Assembly (NCBI GenBank): GCA_946615495.1
Contig: CAMOHY010000042.1
Location: forward strand, 1 to 12,257
Length of the DNA: 12,257 nucleotides
DNA from: an uncultured Clostridia bacterium
GTDB taxonomy: Bacteria; Bacillota; Clostridia; Christensenellales; Aristaeellaceae
Reading direction: 5' to 3'
Position numbers and translations under genes: made by a program. Below the pieces are notes generated by a model, which ran no database searches, had not been told where the DNA came from, and saw nothing but the letters and a program-made list of their open reading frames with translations. Positions 1 to 6,410 of this stretch are shown in pieces; the first letter of the stretch is position 1; each line of letters starts with the position of its first letter.

Positions 1-734
1 CCGTTCACCCGCTGGTACTTCCACAGGGCCAGCACCTGGTCCAGCCAGGCGGAATGGATCATGCGCATGGCGGCGTTGTCCCGCTTGGTGATATCGTAAA
101 GCTCCACGGCGGCGGCGGTGAACCAGGCGTTGCCCCGCGCCCAGAAGGCTTCGGCGAAATTGTGGCGGCGGTCAAAGGTCCAGCCGTGGTAAAACAGGCC
201 GTTCACCTTGTTTTGCAAATAGCGGATGTGCATGAGGAACTGGTATTCCGCTTCCTCAATCAGCTCCGGCCGGGAAAGCACCACGCCCGCCTTGCCCAGG
301 AACAGGCACACCATAAACAGCGTGTCGCACCACAATTGCTGGTAATGCTTGTTCCACACCGTGCAGTGCTGCAAGCCGCCGTATTCGGTGCGGGGCATTT
401 CCTTCATCACCCAGTCGATCCAGCTTTCGATGACGGGCAGGTATTCCGGGTTCTTCGTTTCGTCGTACAGGCAGGTAAGCGTCAGCACCGGGGCCACGGT
501 GTTCACGTTCCGGTGGGGCTGCTGCTCCCGGTGCAGCATATCGGCGTACCAGCCCTCCAAATAAGCCAAAATGGCCTTATCGCCGCTTTGCTGATAGGTC
601 TTGTAAATGCCGTACAGCGCCACGCCCGTGGGCCATTCCCAGTTGTTCATGGTCAAATGCCCGCGGGAAGGATCGTTTCCGTCCGCCCGCTGAAGCATGC
701 CCAGCACCCGATCCGCAATTTCACGATAATCCAT
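1..734 (-). CDS. GH105 unsaturated rhamnogalacturonyl hydrolase (YteR/YesR-like), 3' part cut off by window edge
   Basis: Reading the minus strand from the ATG at 734 gives 244 uninterrupted codons that run off the left edge, so the stop lies outside. The family reaches roughly 360-380 aa, so about two thirds is present. GH105 enzymes remove the 4,5-unsaturated galacturonic acid left by rhamnogalacturonan lyase at the non-reducing end, by hydrating its double bond. Visible motifs are NNWEWPTG (residues 30-37), WCDTLFM (135-141), whose D137 fits the catalytic Asp of the YteR family, and FWARGNAWF (197-205), a GH105 hallmark. There is no signal peptide, so it acts in the cytoplasm. The start is preceded by a weak GGGG (741-744) about six bases away. 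It diverges from the GH112 operon across a shared control region, which supports a rhamnogalacturonan role. The family is clear; exact specificity (rhamnogalacturonyl versus another unsaturated uronyl oligosaccharide) is inferred. Confidence 0.9.
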   Translation of the reverse strand, partial: MDYREIADRVLGMLQRADGNDPSRGHLTMNNWEWPTGVALYGIYKTYQQSGDKAILAYLEGWYADMLHREQQPHRNVNTVAPVLTLTCLYDETKNPEYLPVIESWIDWVMKEMPRTEYGGLQHCTVWNKHYQQLWCDTLFMVCLFLGKAGVVLSRPELIEEAEYQFLMHIRYLQNKVNGLFYHGWTFDRRHNFAEAFWARGNAWFTAAAVELYDITKRDNAAMRMIHSAWLDQVLALWKYQRVN

Positions 735-837
735 ATGCGACCCCGCTTTTCTTCGTTCGTTTCAGTGCGTTTTGATCTCTTTTTTGCCCGATTATTTGTC
801 TTTCTTGGTTTGAACCCTGCATTTTTCTACAATCAAG

Positions 838-867
838 ATTATACATTTTTCTATCTTCCCTTGTCAA
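838..867 (-). promoter_or_regulatory. Sigma-A type promoter for the GH105 gene
   Basis: On the minus strand a perfect TTGACA (complement of 862-867) and a perfect TATAAT (complement of 838-843) are separated by 18 bp. Transcription would start near 831, leaving a leader of roughly 97 nt before the ATG at 734. A consensus promoter this strong usually needs repression to be inducible, which points to the nearby palindrome at 917-935, although that lies upstream of this -35. Confidence 0.8.
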
Positions 868-916
868 CCTTTTCTGCGCATTTCTATTTCCTTCTTTTTT
901 CACGATTCTGACCGGA

Positions 917-935
917 TTCAACCATTTTGGTTGAA
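917..935. promoter_or_regulatory. 19-bp palindrome between divergent promoters, putative regulator binding site
   Basis: TTCAACCA (917-924) and TGGTTGAA (928-935) are perfect 8-bp inverted arms around a TTT centre. The site is 26 bp upstream of the -35 of the GH112 operon and about 50 bp upstream of the -35 of the GH105 promoter. It is therefore placed to let one dimeric regulator act on both. There is no T-run after it, so it is not a terminator. The regulator is not in the window and its family cannot be named from the site alone. Confidence 0.5.
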
Positions 936-961
936 AAAGGCCAAATCTTTCCCATTTCTTA

Positions 962-990
962 TTGAAGTCCCCCCGATTATTTGCTATAAT
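962..990 (+). promoter_or_regulatory. Extended -10 promoter of the GH112-rhaM-AKR-GH51-DUF6171 operon
   Basis: TTGAAG (962-967) and a perfect TATAAT (985-990) are spaced by 17 bp, and TG at 982-983 makes an extended -10. Transcription should start near 997, giving a leader of about 58 nt with the GGAGG at 1042-1046. Any start codon at 962 is therefore ruled out for the following gene, because it lies inside the promoter. Confidence 0.8.
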
Positions 991-1054
991 CCAAATGGCA
1001 AAAAAGAAAATCCCGCGCGCGGCGGCGGCAGTTTTCACAATGGAGGAAACGAGC

Positions 1055-3211
1055 ATGGCAAACGAATACGATCACGGGGATTTTACACTGCCCGGCGAAG
1101 CGGGCTATGAGGGGCTCACCTTGGAGCTGGCAAAAAAATGGGGGGCCGACGTGATCCGGGACAGCGACGGCACGCGCCTTTCGGATGAGATCGTGCAGGC
1201 GGGCTACGGCATCTATTCCACCATCTGCATCATCCGCCAGCACAACGCCTTCGCCCAGGCCCACCCGGACAGCCAGCAGCAAACCTTTCTGTGCTCGGAC
1301 CCCGTGGTGGCCCAGGGAAGCACCGTAACGCTGCAGCCCCTGGACGGCTATTTTACGGAGCAATTTGAAGCAAACGCCTCCCCCGACGCCCTGCCCTACT
1401 GGCAGGTGTGGGACAGAACGGCCAACCAGCTGGTGCCCGCTGAAAACTGGCGGCTCAAAAACGGCGCGGTGGAGGTAACGGGCTGCACGCCCTGGCACGA
1501 ATACACGGTTTCCTTCCTGGCCTGGCGCATTTGGGAAGAAATCAATATGTACAACCACACCACCAACCATTGGACCAGCGAACATCTGCGCCAATTGGAC
1601 CCCCGCCATCCCCTGGCCTGGGCGTACCTTACGCAGTGGCTGGAAAGCTGGTGCCAGGAAAACCCGGATACCACGGTGGTGCGCTTCACTTCCTTATTTT
1701 ATAACTTTGTGTGGATTTTTGGCAGCGACCTGCGCCGCCGCGCCCGCTTCTGCGATTGGGGCAGCTATGATTTCACCGTCAGCCCCGCCGCCCTCCGGGC
1801 CTTTGAAGAGCAATACGGCTACGCCCTGACGGCGGAGGACTTTATCAACCAGCGCAAGCTGCAGGTAACCCATATGCCGCCCACCCCGGCCAAACGGGAC
1901 TATATGGACTTTATCCAGGCCTTCGTGGCGGAAAAGGCCAAGGTGCTGGTGGATATCGTGCACAAATACGGCAAAAAGGCCTATGTGTTTTACGATGACA
2001 GCTGGGTGGGCCTGGAGCCCTATGGCAAGCGCTTTTCCTCCATCGGGTTCGACGGGCTCATCAAGTGCATCTTTTCCGGCTTTGAGTGCCGCCTGTGCGC
2101 CGGCGCCCAGGTGCCCACCCACGAAATCCGCCTGCATCCCTACCTCTTCCCCGTGGGTCTGGGCGGCTTGCCCACCTTCTCTGAGGGCGGACACCCGGAA
2201 AAGGACGCCATGATCTATTGGCGCAACGCCCGCCGGGCCCTGCTTCGCCAATGCGTGGACCGCATCGGCCTGGGCGGCTATTTGCACCTGACCCAGAATT
2301 ATCCCGCCTTCGTGGACGCCATTGAGCAAATCGGCAAGGAATTCCGCCGCATCAAGGCCCTGCAAAAGGCTGGCCCCGCCTACGCCCTGCCCATCCGCGT
2401 CAAGGTGCTGCATACCTGGGGCGCTCTTCGCAGCTGGACGCTCAGCGGGCATTTTCACGAAACCTATATGCACCCCCTCATCCACATCAATGAAGCCCTG
2501 TCCGGCCTGCCGGTGGAGGTGAGCTTCCTTTCCTTTGAGGACGCGGAAAACGGCGCGCTGGACGGCGCCGACGTGGTCATCAACGCGGGCCGCGCGGGCG
2601 ACGCCTGGAGCGGCGGCGACGCGTGGAGGAGCGATTTGCTGGTAGAAAAGCTGACGGAATTCGTCCATCGCGGCGGCGCCTTCATCGGCGTGGGCGAGCC
2701 CTCCGCCGTGCCGGGCTACCACACCTATTTCCGCATGGCTCCCGTACTGGGCGTGGACCTGGACACCGGCGCGCGGGTGTGCCATGGCCGCTGGCAGTAT
2801 GAAACGGACGAATCGCTGCCTATCCTAACCGACCCTGAGGCCTTGGGCTGCAAGGAGCATCTGTATCTGACCGACGGCGGCGCGCGGGTGCTTTTCAGCG
2901 CGGCGGACTGCCCCCAGTTCACCCTGCACCGCTTTGGCAAGGGCTTGGGCGTGTATATGAGCGATTTCAGCCATTCTCCCGAAGGGGACCGGATGCTGCT
3001 GGATATTCTGCTCTACGCCGCGGGCCTGACCGGCAAAGCCCCCTATGTCACCGACGACTACCGGGCCGAGGCCGCCTACTACCCATCCAGCCGCACCCTC
3101 ATCGTTATCAACAACGCCGAGGAAGCGGTAAGCTGCGCCGTTTCCTTGCCGGAGGGCGGCAAGCTGAATGTGGCCCTGTCTCCCCTGGAAACCAAAGAAA
3201 TTTCATTATAA
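1055..3211 (+). CDS. GH112 phosphorylase, probably D-galactosyl-beta-1,4-L-rhamnose phosphorylase
   Basis: The 718-aa protein belongs to GH112, the family of galacto-N-biose/lacto-N-biose phosphorylases and D-galactosyl-beta-1,4-L-rhamnose phosphorylase (EC 2.4.1.247). These split a beta-galactoside with phosphate into alpha-D-galactose 1-phosphate and the free acceptor sugar. The catalytic TIM barrel covers about residues 1-430, with YDDSWVG at 313-319. D315 fits the acid catalyst of the bifidobacterial enzyme by my recollection of that sequence. A middle amidotransferase-like domain (about 435-645) starts near LRSWTLSGHFH (458-468), and a small beta domain ends the protein. There is no signal peptide. 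The ATG at 1055 has GGAGG eight bases upstream; the in-frame ATG at 1040 overlaps that site and is less likely. The next gene encodes L-rhamnose mutarotase and GH105 lies divergently, so L-rhamnose rather than an N-acetylhexosamine is the likely acceptor. Family certain; specificity inferred. Confidence 0.92.
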   Translation: MANEYDHGDFTLPGEAGYEGLTLELAKKWGADVIRDSDGTRLSDEIVQAGYGIYSTICIIRQHNAFAQAHPDSQQQTFLCSDPVVAQGSTVTLQPLDGYFTEQFEANASPDALPYWQVWDRTANQLVPAENWRLKNGAVEVTGCTPWHEYTVSFLAWRIWEEINMYNHTTNHWTSEHLRQLDPRHPLAWAYLTQWLESWCQENPDTTVVRFTSLFYNFVWIFGSDLRRRARFCDWGSYDFTVSPAALRAFEEQYGYALTAEDFINQRKLQVTHMPPTPAKRDYMDFIQAFVAEKAKVLVDIVHKYGKKAYVFYDDSWVGLEPYGKRFSSIGFDGLIKCIFSGFECRLCAGAQVPTHEIRLHPYLFPVGLGGLPTFSEGGHPEKDAMIYWRNARRALLRQCVDRIGLGGYLHLTQNYPAFVDAIEQIGKEFRRIKALQKAGPAYALPIRVKVLHTWGALRSWTLSGHFHETYMHPLIHINEALSGLPVEVSFLSFEDAENGALDGADVVINAGRAGDAWSGGDAWRSDLLVEKLTEFVHRGGAFIGVGEPSAVPGYHTYFRMAPVLGVDLDTGARVCHGRWQYETDESLPILTDPEALGCKEHLYLTDGGARVLFSAADCPQFTLHRFGKGLGVYMSDFSHSPEGDRMLLDILLYAAGLTGKAPYVTDDYRAEAAYYPSSRTLIVINNAEEAVSCAVSLPEGGKLNVALSPLETKEISL

Positions 3212-3226
3212 AAGGAGAAATGCGCT

Positions 3227-3544
3227 ATGGAACGCTTTGCCTGGAAGGGACGCATCAAGCCCGGCATGCAGGCGGAATACAAACGCCGGCATGATGAAAT
3301 CTGGCCCGAAATGCTGGAGCTGCTCAAATCCGCCGGCATCAAAAACTACACCATCTGGAGCGATGGCCGGGACGTGTTCGGCTATTACGAGTGCGAAAAG
3401 GGCATTGCCTTCGCGGAAAAGACCCAGGCCCAAAGCCCCATCGTGGACAAGTGGAACGAATATATGGACGACGTGCTGGAATTGGTCATGGACCCGGAAA
3501 CCGGCGCCCAGCCCAAGCTGCAAATGATGTTTAAAATGGAGTGA
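3227..3544 (+). CDS. rhaM: L-rhamnose mutarotase
   Basis: This 105-aa protein has the length and layout of the RhaM/YiiL family (EC 5.1.3.32), small ferredoxin-like dimers that interconvert the alpha and beta anomers of L-rhamnose. The signature EYKRRHDEIWPE (residues 17-28) puts the catalytic histidine at H22 and a tyrosine at Y18, as in the E. coli enzyme. NYTIW (40-44) supplies the second active-site tyrosine, Y41, and KWNEYMDDV follows further on. AGGAG (3213-3217) lies nine bases before the ATG. A second ATG at 3220 is in another frame. The gene begins 15 nt after the GH112 gene and is co-transcribed with it. A phosphorylase releases rhamnose as one anomer, so a mutarotase directly downstream is a logical partner and the best in-window clue to the phosphorylase's substrate. 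Cytoplasmic. Confidence 0.95.
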   Translation: MERFAWKGRIKPGMQAEYKRRHDEIWPEMLELLKSAGIKNYTIWSDGRDVFGYYECEKGIAFAEKTQAQSPIVDKWNEYMDDVLELVMDPETGAQPKLQMMFKME

Positions 3545-3549
3545 TAAAT

Positions 3550-4551
3550 ATGACGTATATTCCCGATGAAAACCGCTACCAGACCATGGAATACCGCCGC
3601 TGCGGCAAAAGCGGCGTGAAGCTGCCCCTCCTGTCCCTGGGCCTTTGGCACAACTTTGGCAACATCACCCCCTTCGGCACCCAGCAGGCCCTGCTGCGCA
3701 CCGCCTTTGACCACGGCATCACCCACTTTGACCTGGCCAATAACTACGGTCCCCCCGCCGGGGAAGCCGAAACCAATTTTGGCCGCCTGATGGACATGGA
3801 TTGGCGTCCCCACCGGGACGAGCTGTTCCTTTCCACCAAGGCGGGCTACGGCATGTGGGACGGCCCTTACGGCGATTGGGGCAGCCGGAAATACCTCATT
3901 TCCTCCCTGGACCAATCCCTCCGGCGCATGCGCGTGGATTACGTGGATGTGTTTTACCATCACCGGCCGGACCCCGAAACTCCCATTGAGGAAACCATGG
4001 GCGCCCTGGACCAGATCGTTCGCAGCGGCAAGGCCCTGTACGTGGGCATTTCCAATTACCAGCCGGACCAGGCCCGCGCCGCCATCCGGGAGCTGCGCCG
4101 CCTGGGCACGCCCTGCCTCATCCATCAGCCCAGCTATTCCATGCTGAACCGCTGGATTGAAAACGGATTAACGGATGTGCTGCGGCAGGAGCAGGTGGGC
4201 TGCATCGTGTTCGCGCCGCTGGCGGGCGGCATGCTCACCGGCAAATACTTAAACGGCATCCCCGCCGATTCCCGCGTGGCGAAGGATCCCCGGTTCCTCA
4301 AGCCCGAAAGCCTGACGGACGATAAGCTGCAAAAAATCCGCGCGCTGAAGGAAATTGCCGATGAACGGGGACAAAAGCTGCATCATCTGGCCCTGCAGTG
4401 GGTGCTGCGGGATCAGGTTGTCACCTCCGCCCTGATTGGCGCCAGCCGCCCCGAACAGATCACCGACAACGTGCAGATTCTTTCCGCGCCGCCCCTGACA
4501 AATGACGAGCTGCGCCGCATTGACGAAATACTGAACCGACCGGAAGCATAA
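3550..4551 (+). CDS. yghZ: Aldo/keto reductase of the YghZ (AKR14) type
   Basis: The 333-aa protein resembles E. coli YghZ along its full length. YghZ is an NADPH-dependent aldo/keto reductase that reduces L-glyceraldehyde 3-phosphate and methylglyoxal. Recognisable blocks are YRRCGKSGVKLP (15-26), LSLGLWHNFG (28-37) and ITHFDLANNYGPP (57-69). The catalytic tetrad is readable as D61, Y66, K97 (STKAGY) and H138 (FYHHR). KALYVGISNY, IHQPSYSMLNRW and the cofactor-side LIGASRPEQ follow. The ATG at 3550 has GGAG (3538-3541) eight bases upstream, overlapping the end of rhaM; a GTG at 3541 lies inside that site and is rejected. The gap to rhaM is 5 nt. In this operon a plausible substrate is L-lactaldehyde from rhamnose breakdown, or another short sugar aldehyde. 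That is inference; the native substrate of the family is not settled. Confidence 0.88.
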   Translation: MTYIPDENRYQTMEYRRCGKSGVKLPLLSLGLWHNFGNITPFGTQQALLRTAFDHGITHFDLANNYGPPAGEAETNFGRLMDMDWRPHRDELFLSTKAGYGMWDGPYGDWGSRKYLISSLDQSLRRMRVDYVDVFYHHRPDPETPIEETMGALDQIVRSGKALYVGISNYQPDQARAAIRELRRLGTPCLIHQPSYSMLNRWIENGLTDVLRQEQVGCIVFAPLAGGMLTGKYLNGIPADSRVAKDPRFLKPESLTDDKLQKIRALKEIADERGQKLHHLALQWVLRDQVVTSALIGASRPEQITDNVQILSAPPLTNDELRRIDEILNRPEA

Positions 4552-4564
4552 AGGAGGCAGCGCC

Positions 4565-6040
4565 ATGAACCAGCTTTTCATCAATACCGCCGTCACCAAG
4601 GGCCATATCCGCAAGGATTTGCACGGCCAATTCTCCGAGCATTTGGGCCGGTGCATCTACGGCGGCCTGTATGTGGGCGAAAATTCGGAAATTCCCAACG
4701 TAAACGGCATGCGCGCCGACGTGGTGGAAGCGCTGAAGGCCATCCATCTGCCCGTGCTGCGCTGGCCCGGCGGCTGCTTTGCCGACGAATACCATTGGAA
4801 GGACGGCGTTGGCCCCAAGGAAGGGCGCAAGCGCATGGTGAACACCCATTGGGGCGGCGTCACCGAGGACAATAGCTTCGGCACCCAGGAATTTTTTGAA
4901 CTGTGCCGCCAAATCGGCTGCGATGCCTATATCACCGGCAACGTAGGCAGCGGCACGGTGCAGGAAATGAACGAATGGGTGGAATACATGACCTTTGACG
5001 GCATTTCCCCCATGGCGGACTGGCGGCGGCAGCACGGCCACGAGGACGCCTGGAAGGTGGCCTACTTCGGCGTGGGCAACGAGCCCTGGGGCTGCGGCGG
5101 CAATATGACGGCGGAATACTATGCCAACGAATACCGGCGCTACCAAACCTATATCCGCCAGTACCGGCCGGACGCGAAAATTTACAAAATCGCCGCCGGA
5201 CCCAGCGAGGGCGACACCCACTGGACCGAAGTGCTCATGAAAAACGCGGGCAAATACATGGACGGCCTGTCCCTCCATTATTACACCGTGCCGCACGATT
5301 GGCAGCACAAGGGCAGCGCCCTGGGCTTTACCCGCCAGGATTACTATGAAACCCTGAAAAAGACCCTGAAAATGGAGGACCTGATCCGCACCCACGGCGC
5401 CATCATGGATCAGTATGACCCCGACAAGCGGGTGGGCCTCATTATTGACGAATGGGGCACCTGGTACGACGTGGAGGAAGGCACCAACCCCGGCTTCCTC
5501 TACCAGCAAAACTCCATGCGCGACGCCATGGTGGCCGCCCTGAACCTGAATATTTTCAATAAGCACTGCGACCGGGTGCATATGGCCAATATTGCCCAGC
5601 TGGTGAACGTGCTCCAGGCCATGATCCTCACCGAGGGTCCCCGCATGGTGCTCACGCCCACTTACTTTGCCTTTAAGCTTTTCCAGCCCCACCAGGAAAA
5701 CGAACTGCTGGACAGCCACCTGCTTTCCCCCGATCTGTCCGCCGAAGGCTTCACCCTGCCCGCCGTTCAGGAATCCGCCTCCCTATCGCCCGACGGCACC
5801 GTGCATGTGACGCTGGTAAACCCCGGCCTGGAGGAAAGCCAGGATGTGGAAATCGTTACCCAAGGCCTCAAGCCCCGCCACGTGGTGGGCCGGATGCTCA
5901 CCGGCAATATGGACGACCACAACACCTTCGACGCTCCCGACACCGTGGCCGACCAGCCCTTTGTCAGCTTCACCATGAGCCCCACCGGGCTCACCGCTTC
6001 CCTGCCGCCGTGCAGCATCGTGCACCTGGCCATCAAATAA
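4565..6040 (+). CDS. abfA: GH51 alpha-L-arabinofuranosidase, intracellular
   Basis: The 491-aa protein matches the usual length of intracellular GH51 enzymes (EC 3.2.1.55), which release terminal alpha-L-arabinofuranose from arabinan and arabino-oligosaccharides by a retaining mechanism. Its TIM barrel shows FSEHLGRCIYGG (23-34), LRWPGGCFADEYHW (65-78) and the acid/base glutamate E173 in GVGNEPWG (169-176). The nucleophile is E296 in IIDEWGTWY. A beta-sandwich domain of about 110 residues ends the protein. No signal peptide is present, so it works on imported oligosaccharides. AGGAGG (4552-4557) lies seven bases before the ATG, and the gap to the reductase gene is 13 nt. Arabinan side chains of rhamnogalacturonan-I sit on rhamnose O4, so the enzyme fits a locus that also handles Gal-Rha. 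Some GH51 members are endoglucanases, but the motifs and length here favour arabinofuranosidase. Confidence 0.93.
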   Translation: MNQLFINTAVTKGHIRKDLHGQFSEHLGRCIYGGLYVGENSEIPNVNGMRADVVEALKAIHLPVLRWPGGCFADEYHWKDGVGPKEGRKRMVNTHWGGVTEDNSFGTQEFFELCRQIGCDAYITGNVGSGTVQEMNEWVEYMTFDGISPMADWRRQHGHEDAWKVAYFGVGNEPWGCGGNMTAEYYANEYRRYQTYIRQYRPDAKIYKIAAGPSEGDTHWTEVLMKNAGKYMDGLSLHYYTVPHDWQHKGSALGFTRQDYYETLKKTLKMEDLIRTHGAIMDQYDPDKRVGLIIDEWGTWYDVEEGTNPGFLYQQNSMRDAMVAALNLNIFNKHCDRVHMANIAQLVNVLQAMILTEGPRMVLTPTYFAFKLFQPHQENELLDSHLLSPDLSAEGFTLPAVQESASLSPDGTVHVTLVNPGLEESQDVEIVTQGLKPRHVVGRMLTGNMDDHNTFDAPDTVADQPFVSFTMSPTGLTASLPPCSIVHLAIK

Positions 6041-6043
6041 GCC

Positions 6044-6289
6044 ATGTCCACCCTGTGCAGGCGCTGCCTGCTGCGGGAAGCCTTCCCGGCGGACTATGAA
6101 AAATACGTTCTGTCGCAATTGAGCCGTATTCCCCCCGCCGCCAAGGCCGCGGAGGAAAGCTACCAGGCCCGCCTGAACGCGTGCCGGGCGTGCGGCCAGC
6201 TGTCCAACGGCACGTGCATGGGCTGCGGCTGCCTGGTGGAGCTGAAGGCGGCGTTCAAAAAAGAAAAATGCCCGTTCAAAAAGTGGTAA
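6044..6289 (+). CDS. Small Cys-rich DUF6171-like protein, probable metal binder
   Basis: This 81-aa protein has eight cysteines. They form a CxxC at C5/C8, a CxxC at C47/C50, a CxxCxC at C58/C61/C63 and C76 near the end. The layout LCRRCLLR at the start and CRAC-(7)-CMGCGCLVELKAAFKKEKCP at the end is what I recall for the uncharacterised DUF6171 family of Firmicutes. Zinc binding, or less likely an iron-sulphur site, is inferred from cysteine spacing. The helical middle (about 15-45) carries no other motif. It starts 3 nt after the GH51 stop and has no Shine-Dalgarno of its own, so translation probably depends on coupling to GH51. It is the last gene before the terminator at 6304. Its role in a sugar operon is unknown and may be incidental. 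Confidence 0.75.
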   Translation: MSTLCRRCLLREAFPADYEKYVLSQLSRIPPAAKAAEESYQARLNACRACGQLSNGTCMGCGCLVELKAAFKKEKCPFKKW

Positions 6290-6303
6290 CGCAATCCATT
6301 TTT

Positions 6304-6344
6304 TTCACGCCGGAGGGCCGCGCGCCTTCCGGCGTGAATTTTCC
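6304..6344 (+). terminator. Rho-independent terminator of the GH operon
   Basis: Arms 6304-6317 and 6325-6338 pair over 14 bp with one G-T wobble, close a 7-nt loop and are followed by TTTT at 6339-6342. It starts 14 nt after the DUF6171-like stop codon and abuts the -35 of the trpS promoter, so it cleanly separates the sugar operon from trpS. Confidence 0.85.
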
Positions 6345-6373
6345 TTTACACCTTTTCAAAACCATGCTATAAT
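6345..6373 (+). promoter_or_regulatory. Extended -10 promoter of trpS
   Basis: TTTACA (6345-6350) and TATAAT (6368-6373) are 17 bp apart, with TG at 6365-6366 giving an extended -10. The predicted start of transcription near 6380 leaves a leader of about 30 nt before the trpS ATG at 6411. That also excludes the in-frame ATG at 6378, which would lie at or before the transcript start. Confidence 0.8.
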
Positions 6374-6410
6374 TTTAATGAAGAAACGCTATAGAAGGGA
6401 TCGAAGCACC

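Noticed and set aside
54..911. 285-codon plus-strand open frame at the left end
   Set aside because: It is antisense to the GH105 gene, whose minus-strand translation has clear family motifs; the plus product resembles nothing and runs into the pyrimidine-rich control region.
962..1054. In-frame TTG/ATG starts that would extend GH112 by up to 31 residues
   Set aside because: The TTG at 962 is the -35 element and the next ATG precedes or overlaps the transcript start; the ATG at 1040 overlaps the ribosome binding site of the ATG at 1055.
735..1054. Catabolite-responsive (cre) site in the divergent control region
   Set aside because: I looked for the TGnAAnCGnnnnCA-type core and found no acceptable match.
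1694..2785. Long minus-strand open frame opposite GH112
   Set aside because: A shadow frame of a high-G+C gene, rich in Ala/Gly/His/Val with no ribosome site or family motif. The same holds for 4460-5719, 9421-10284 and 10164-11660 on the minus strand.
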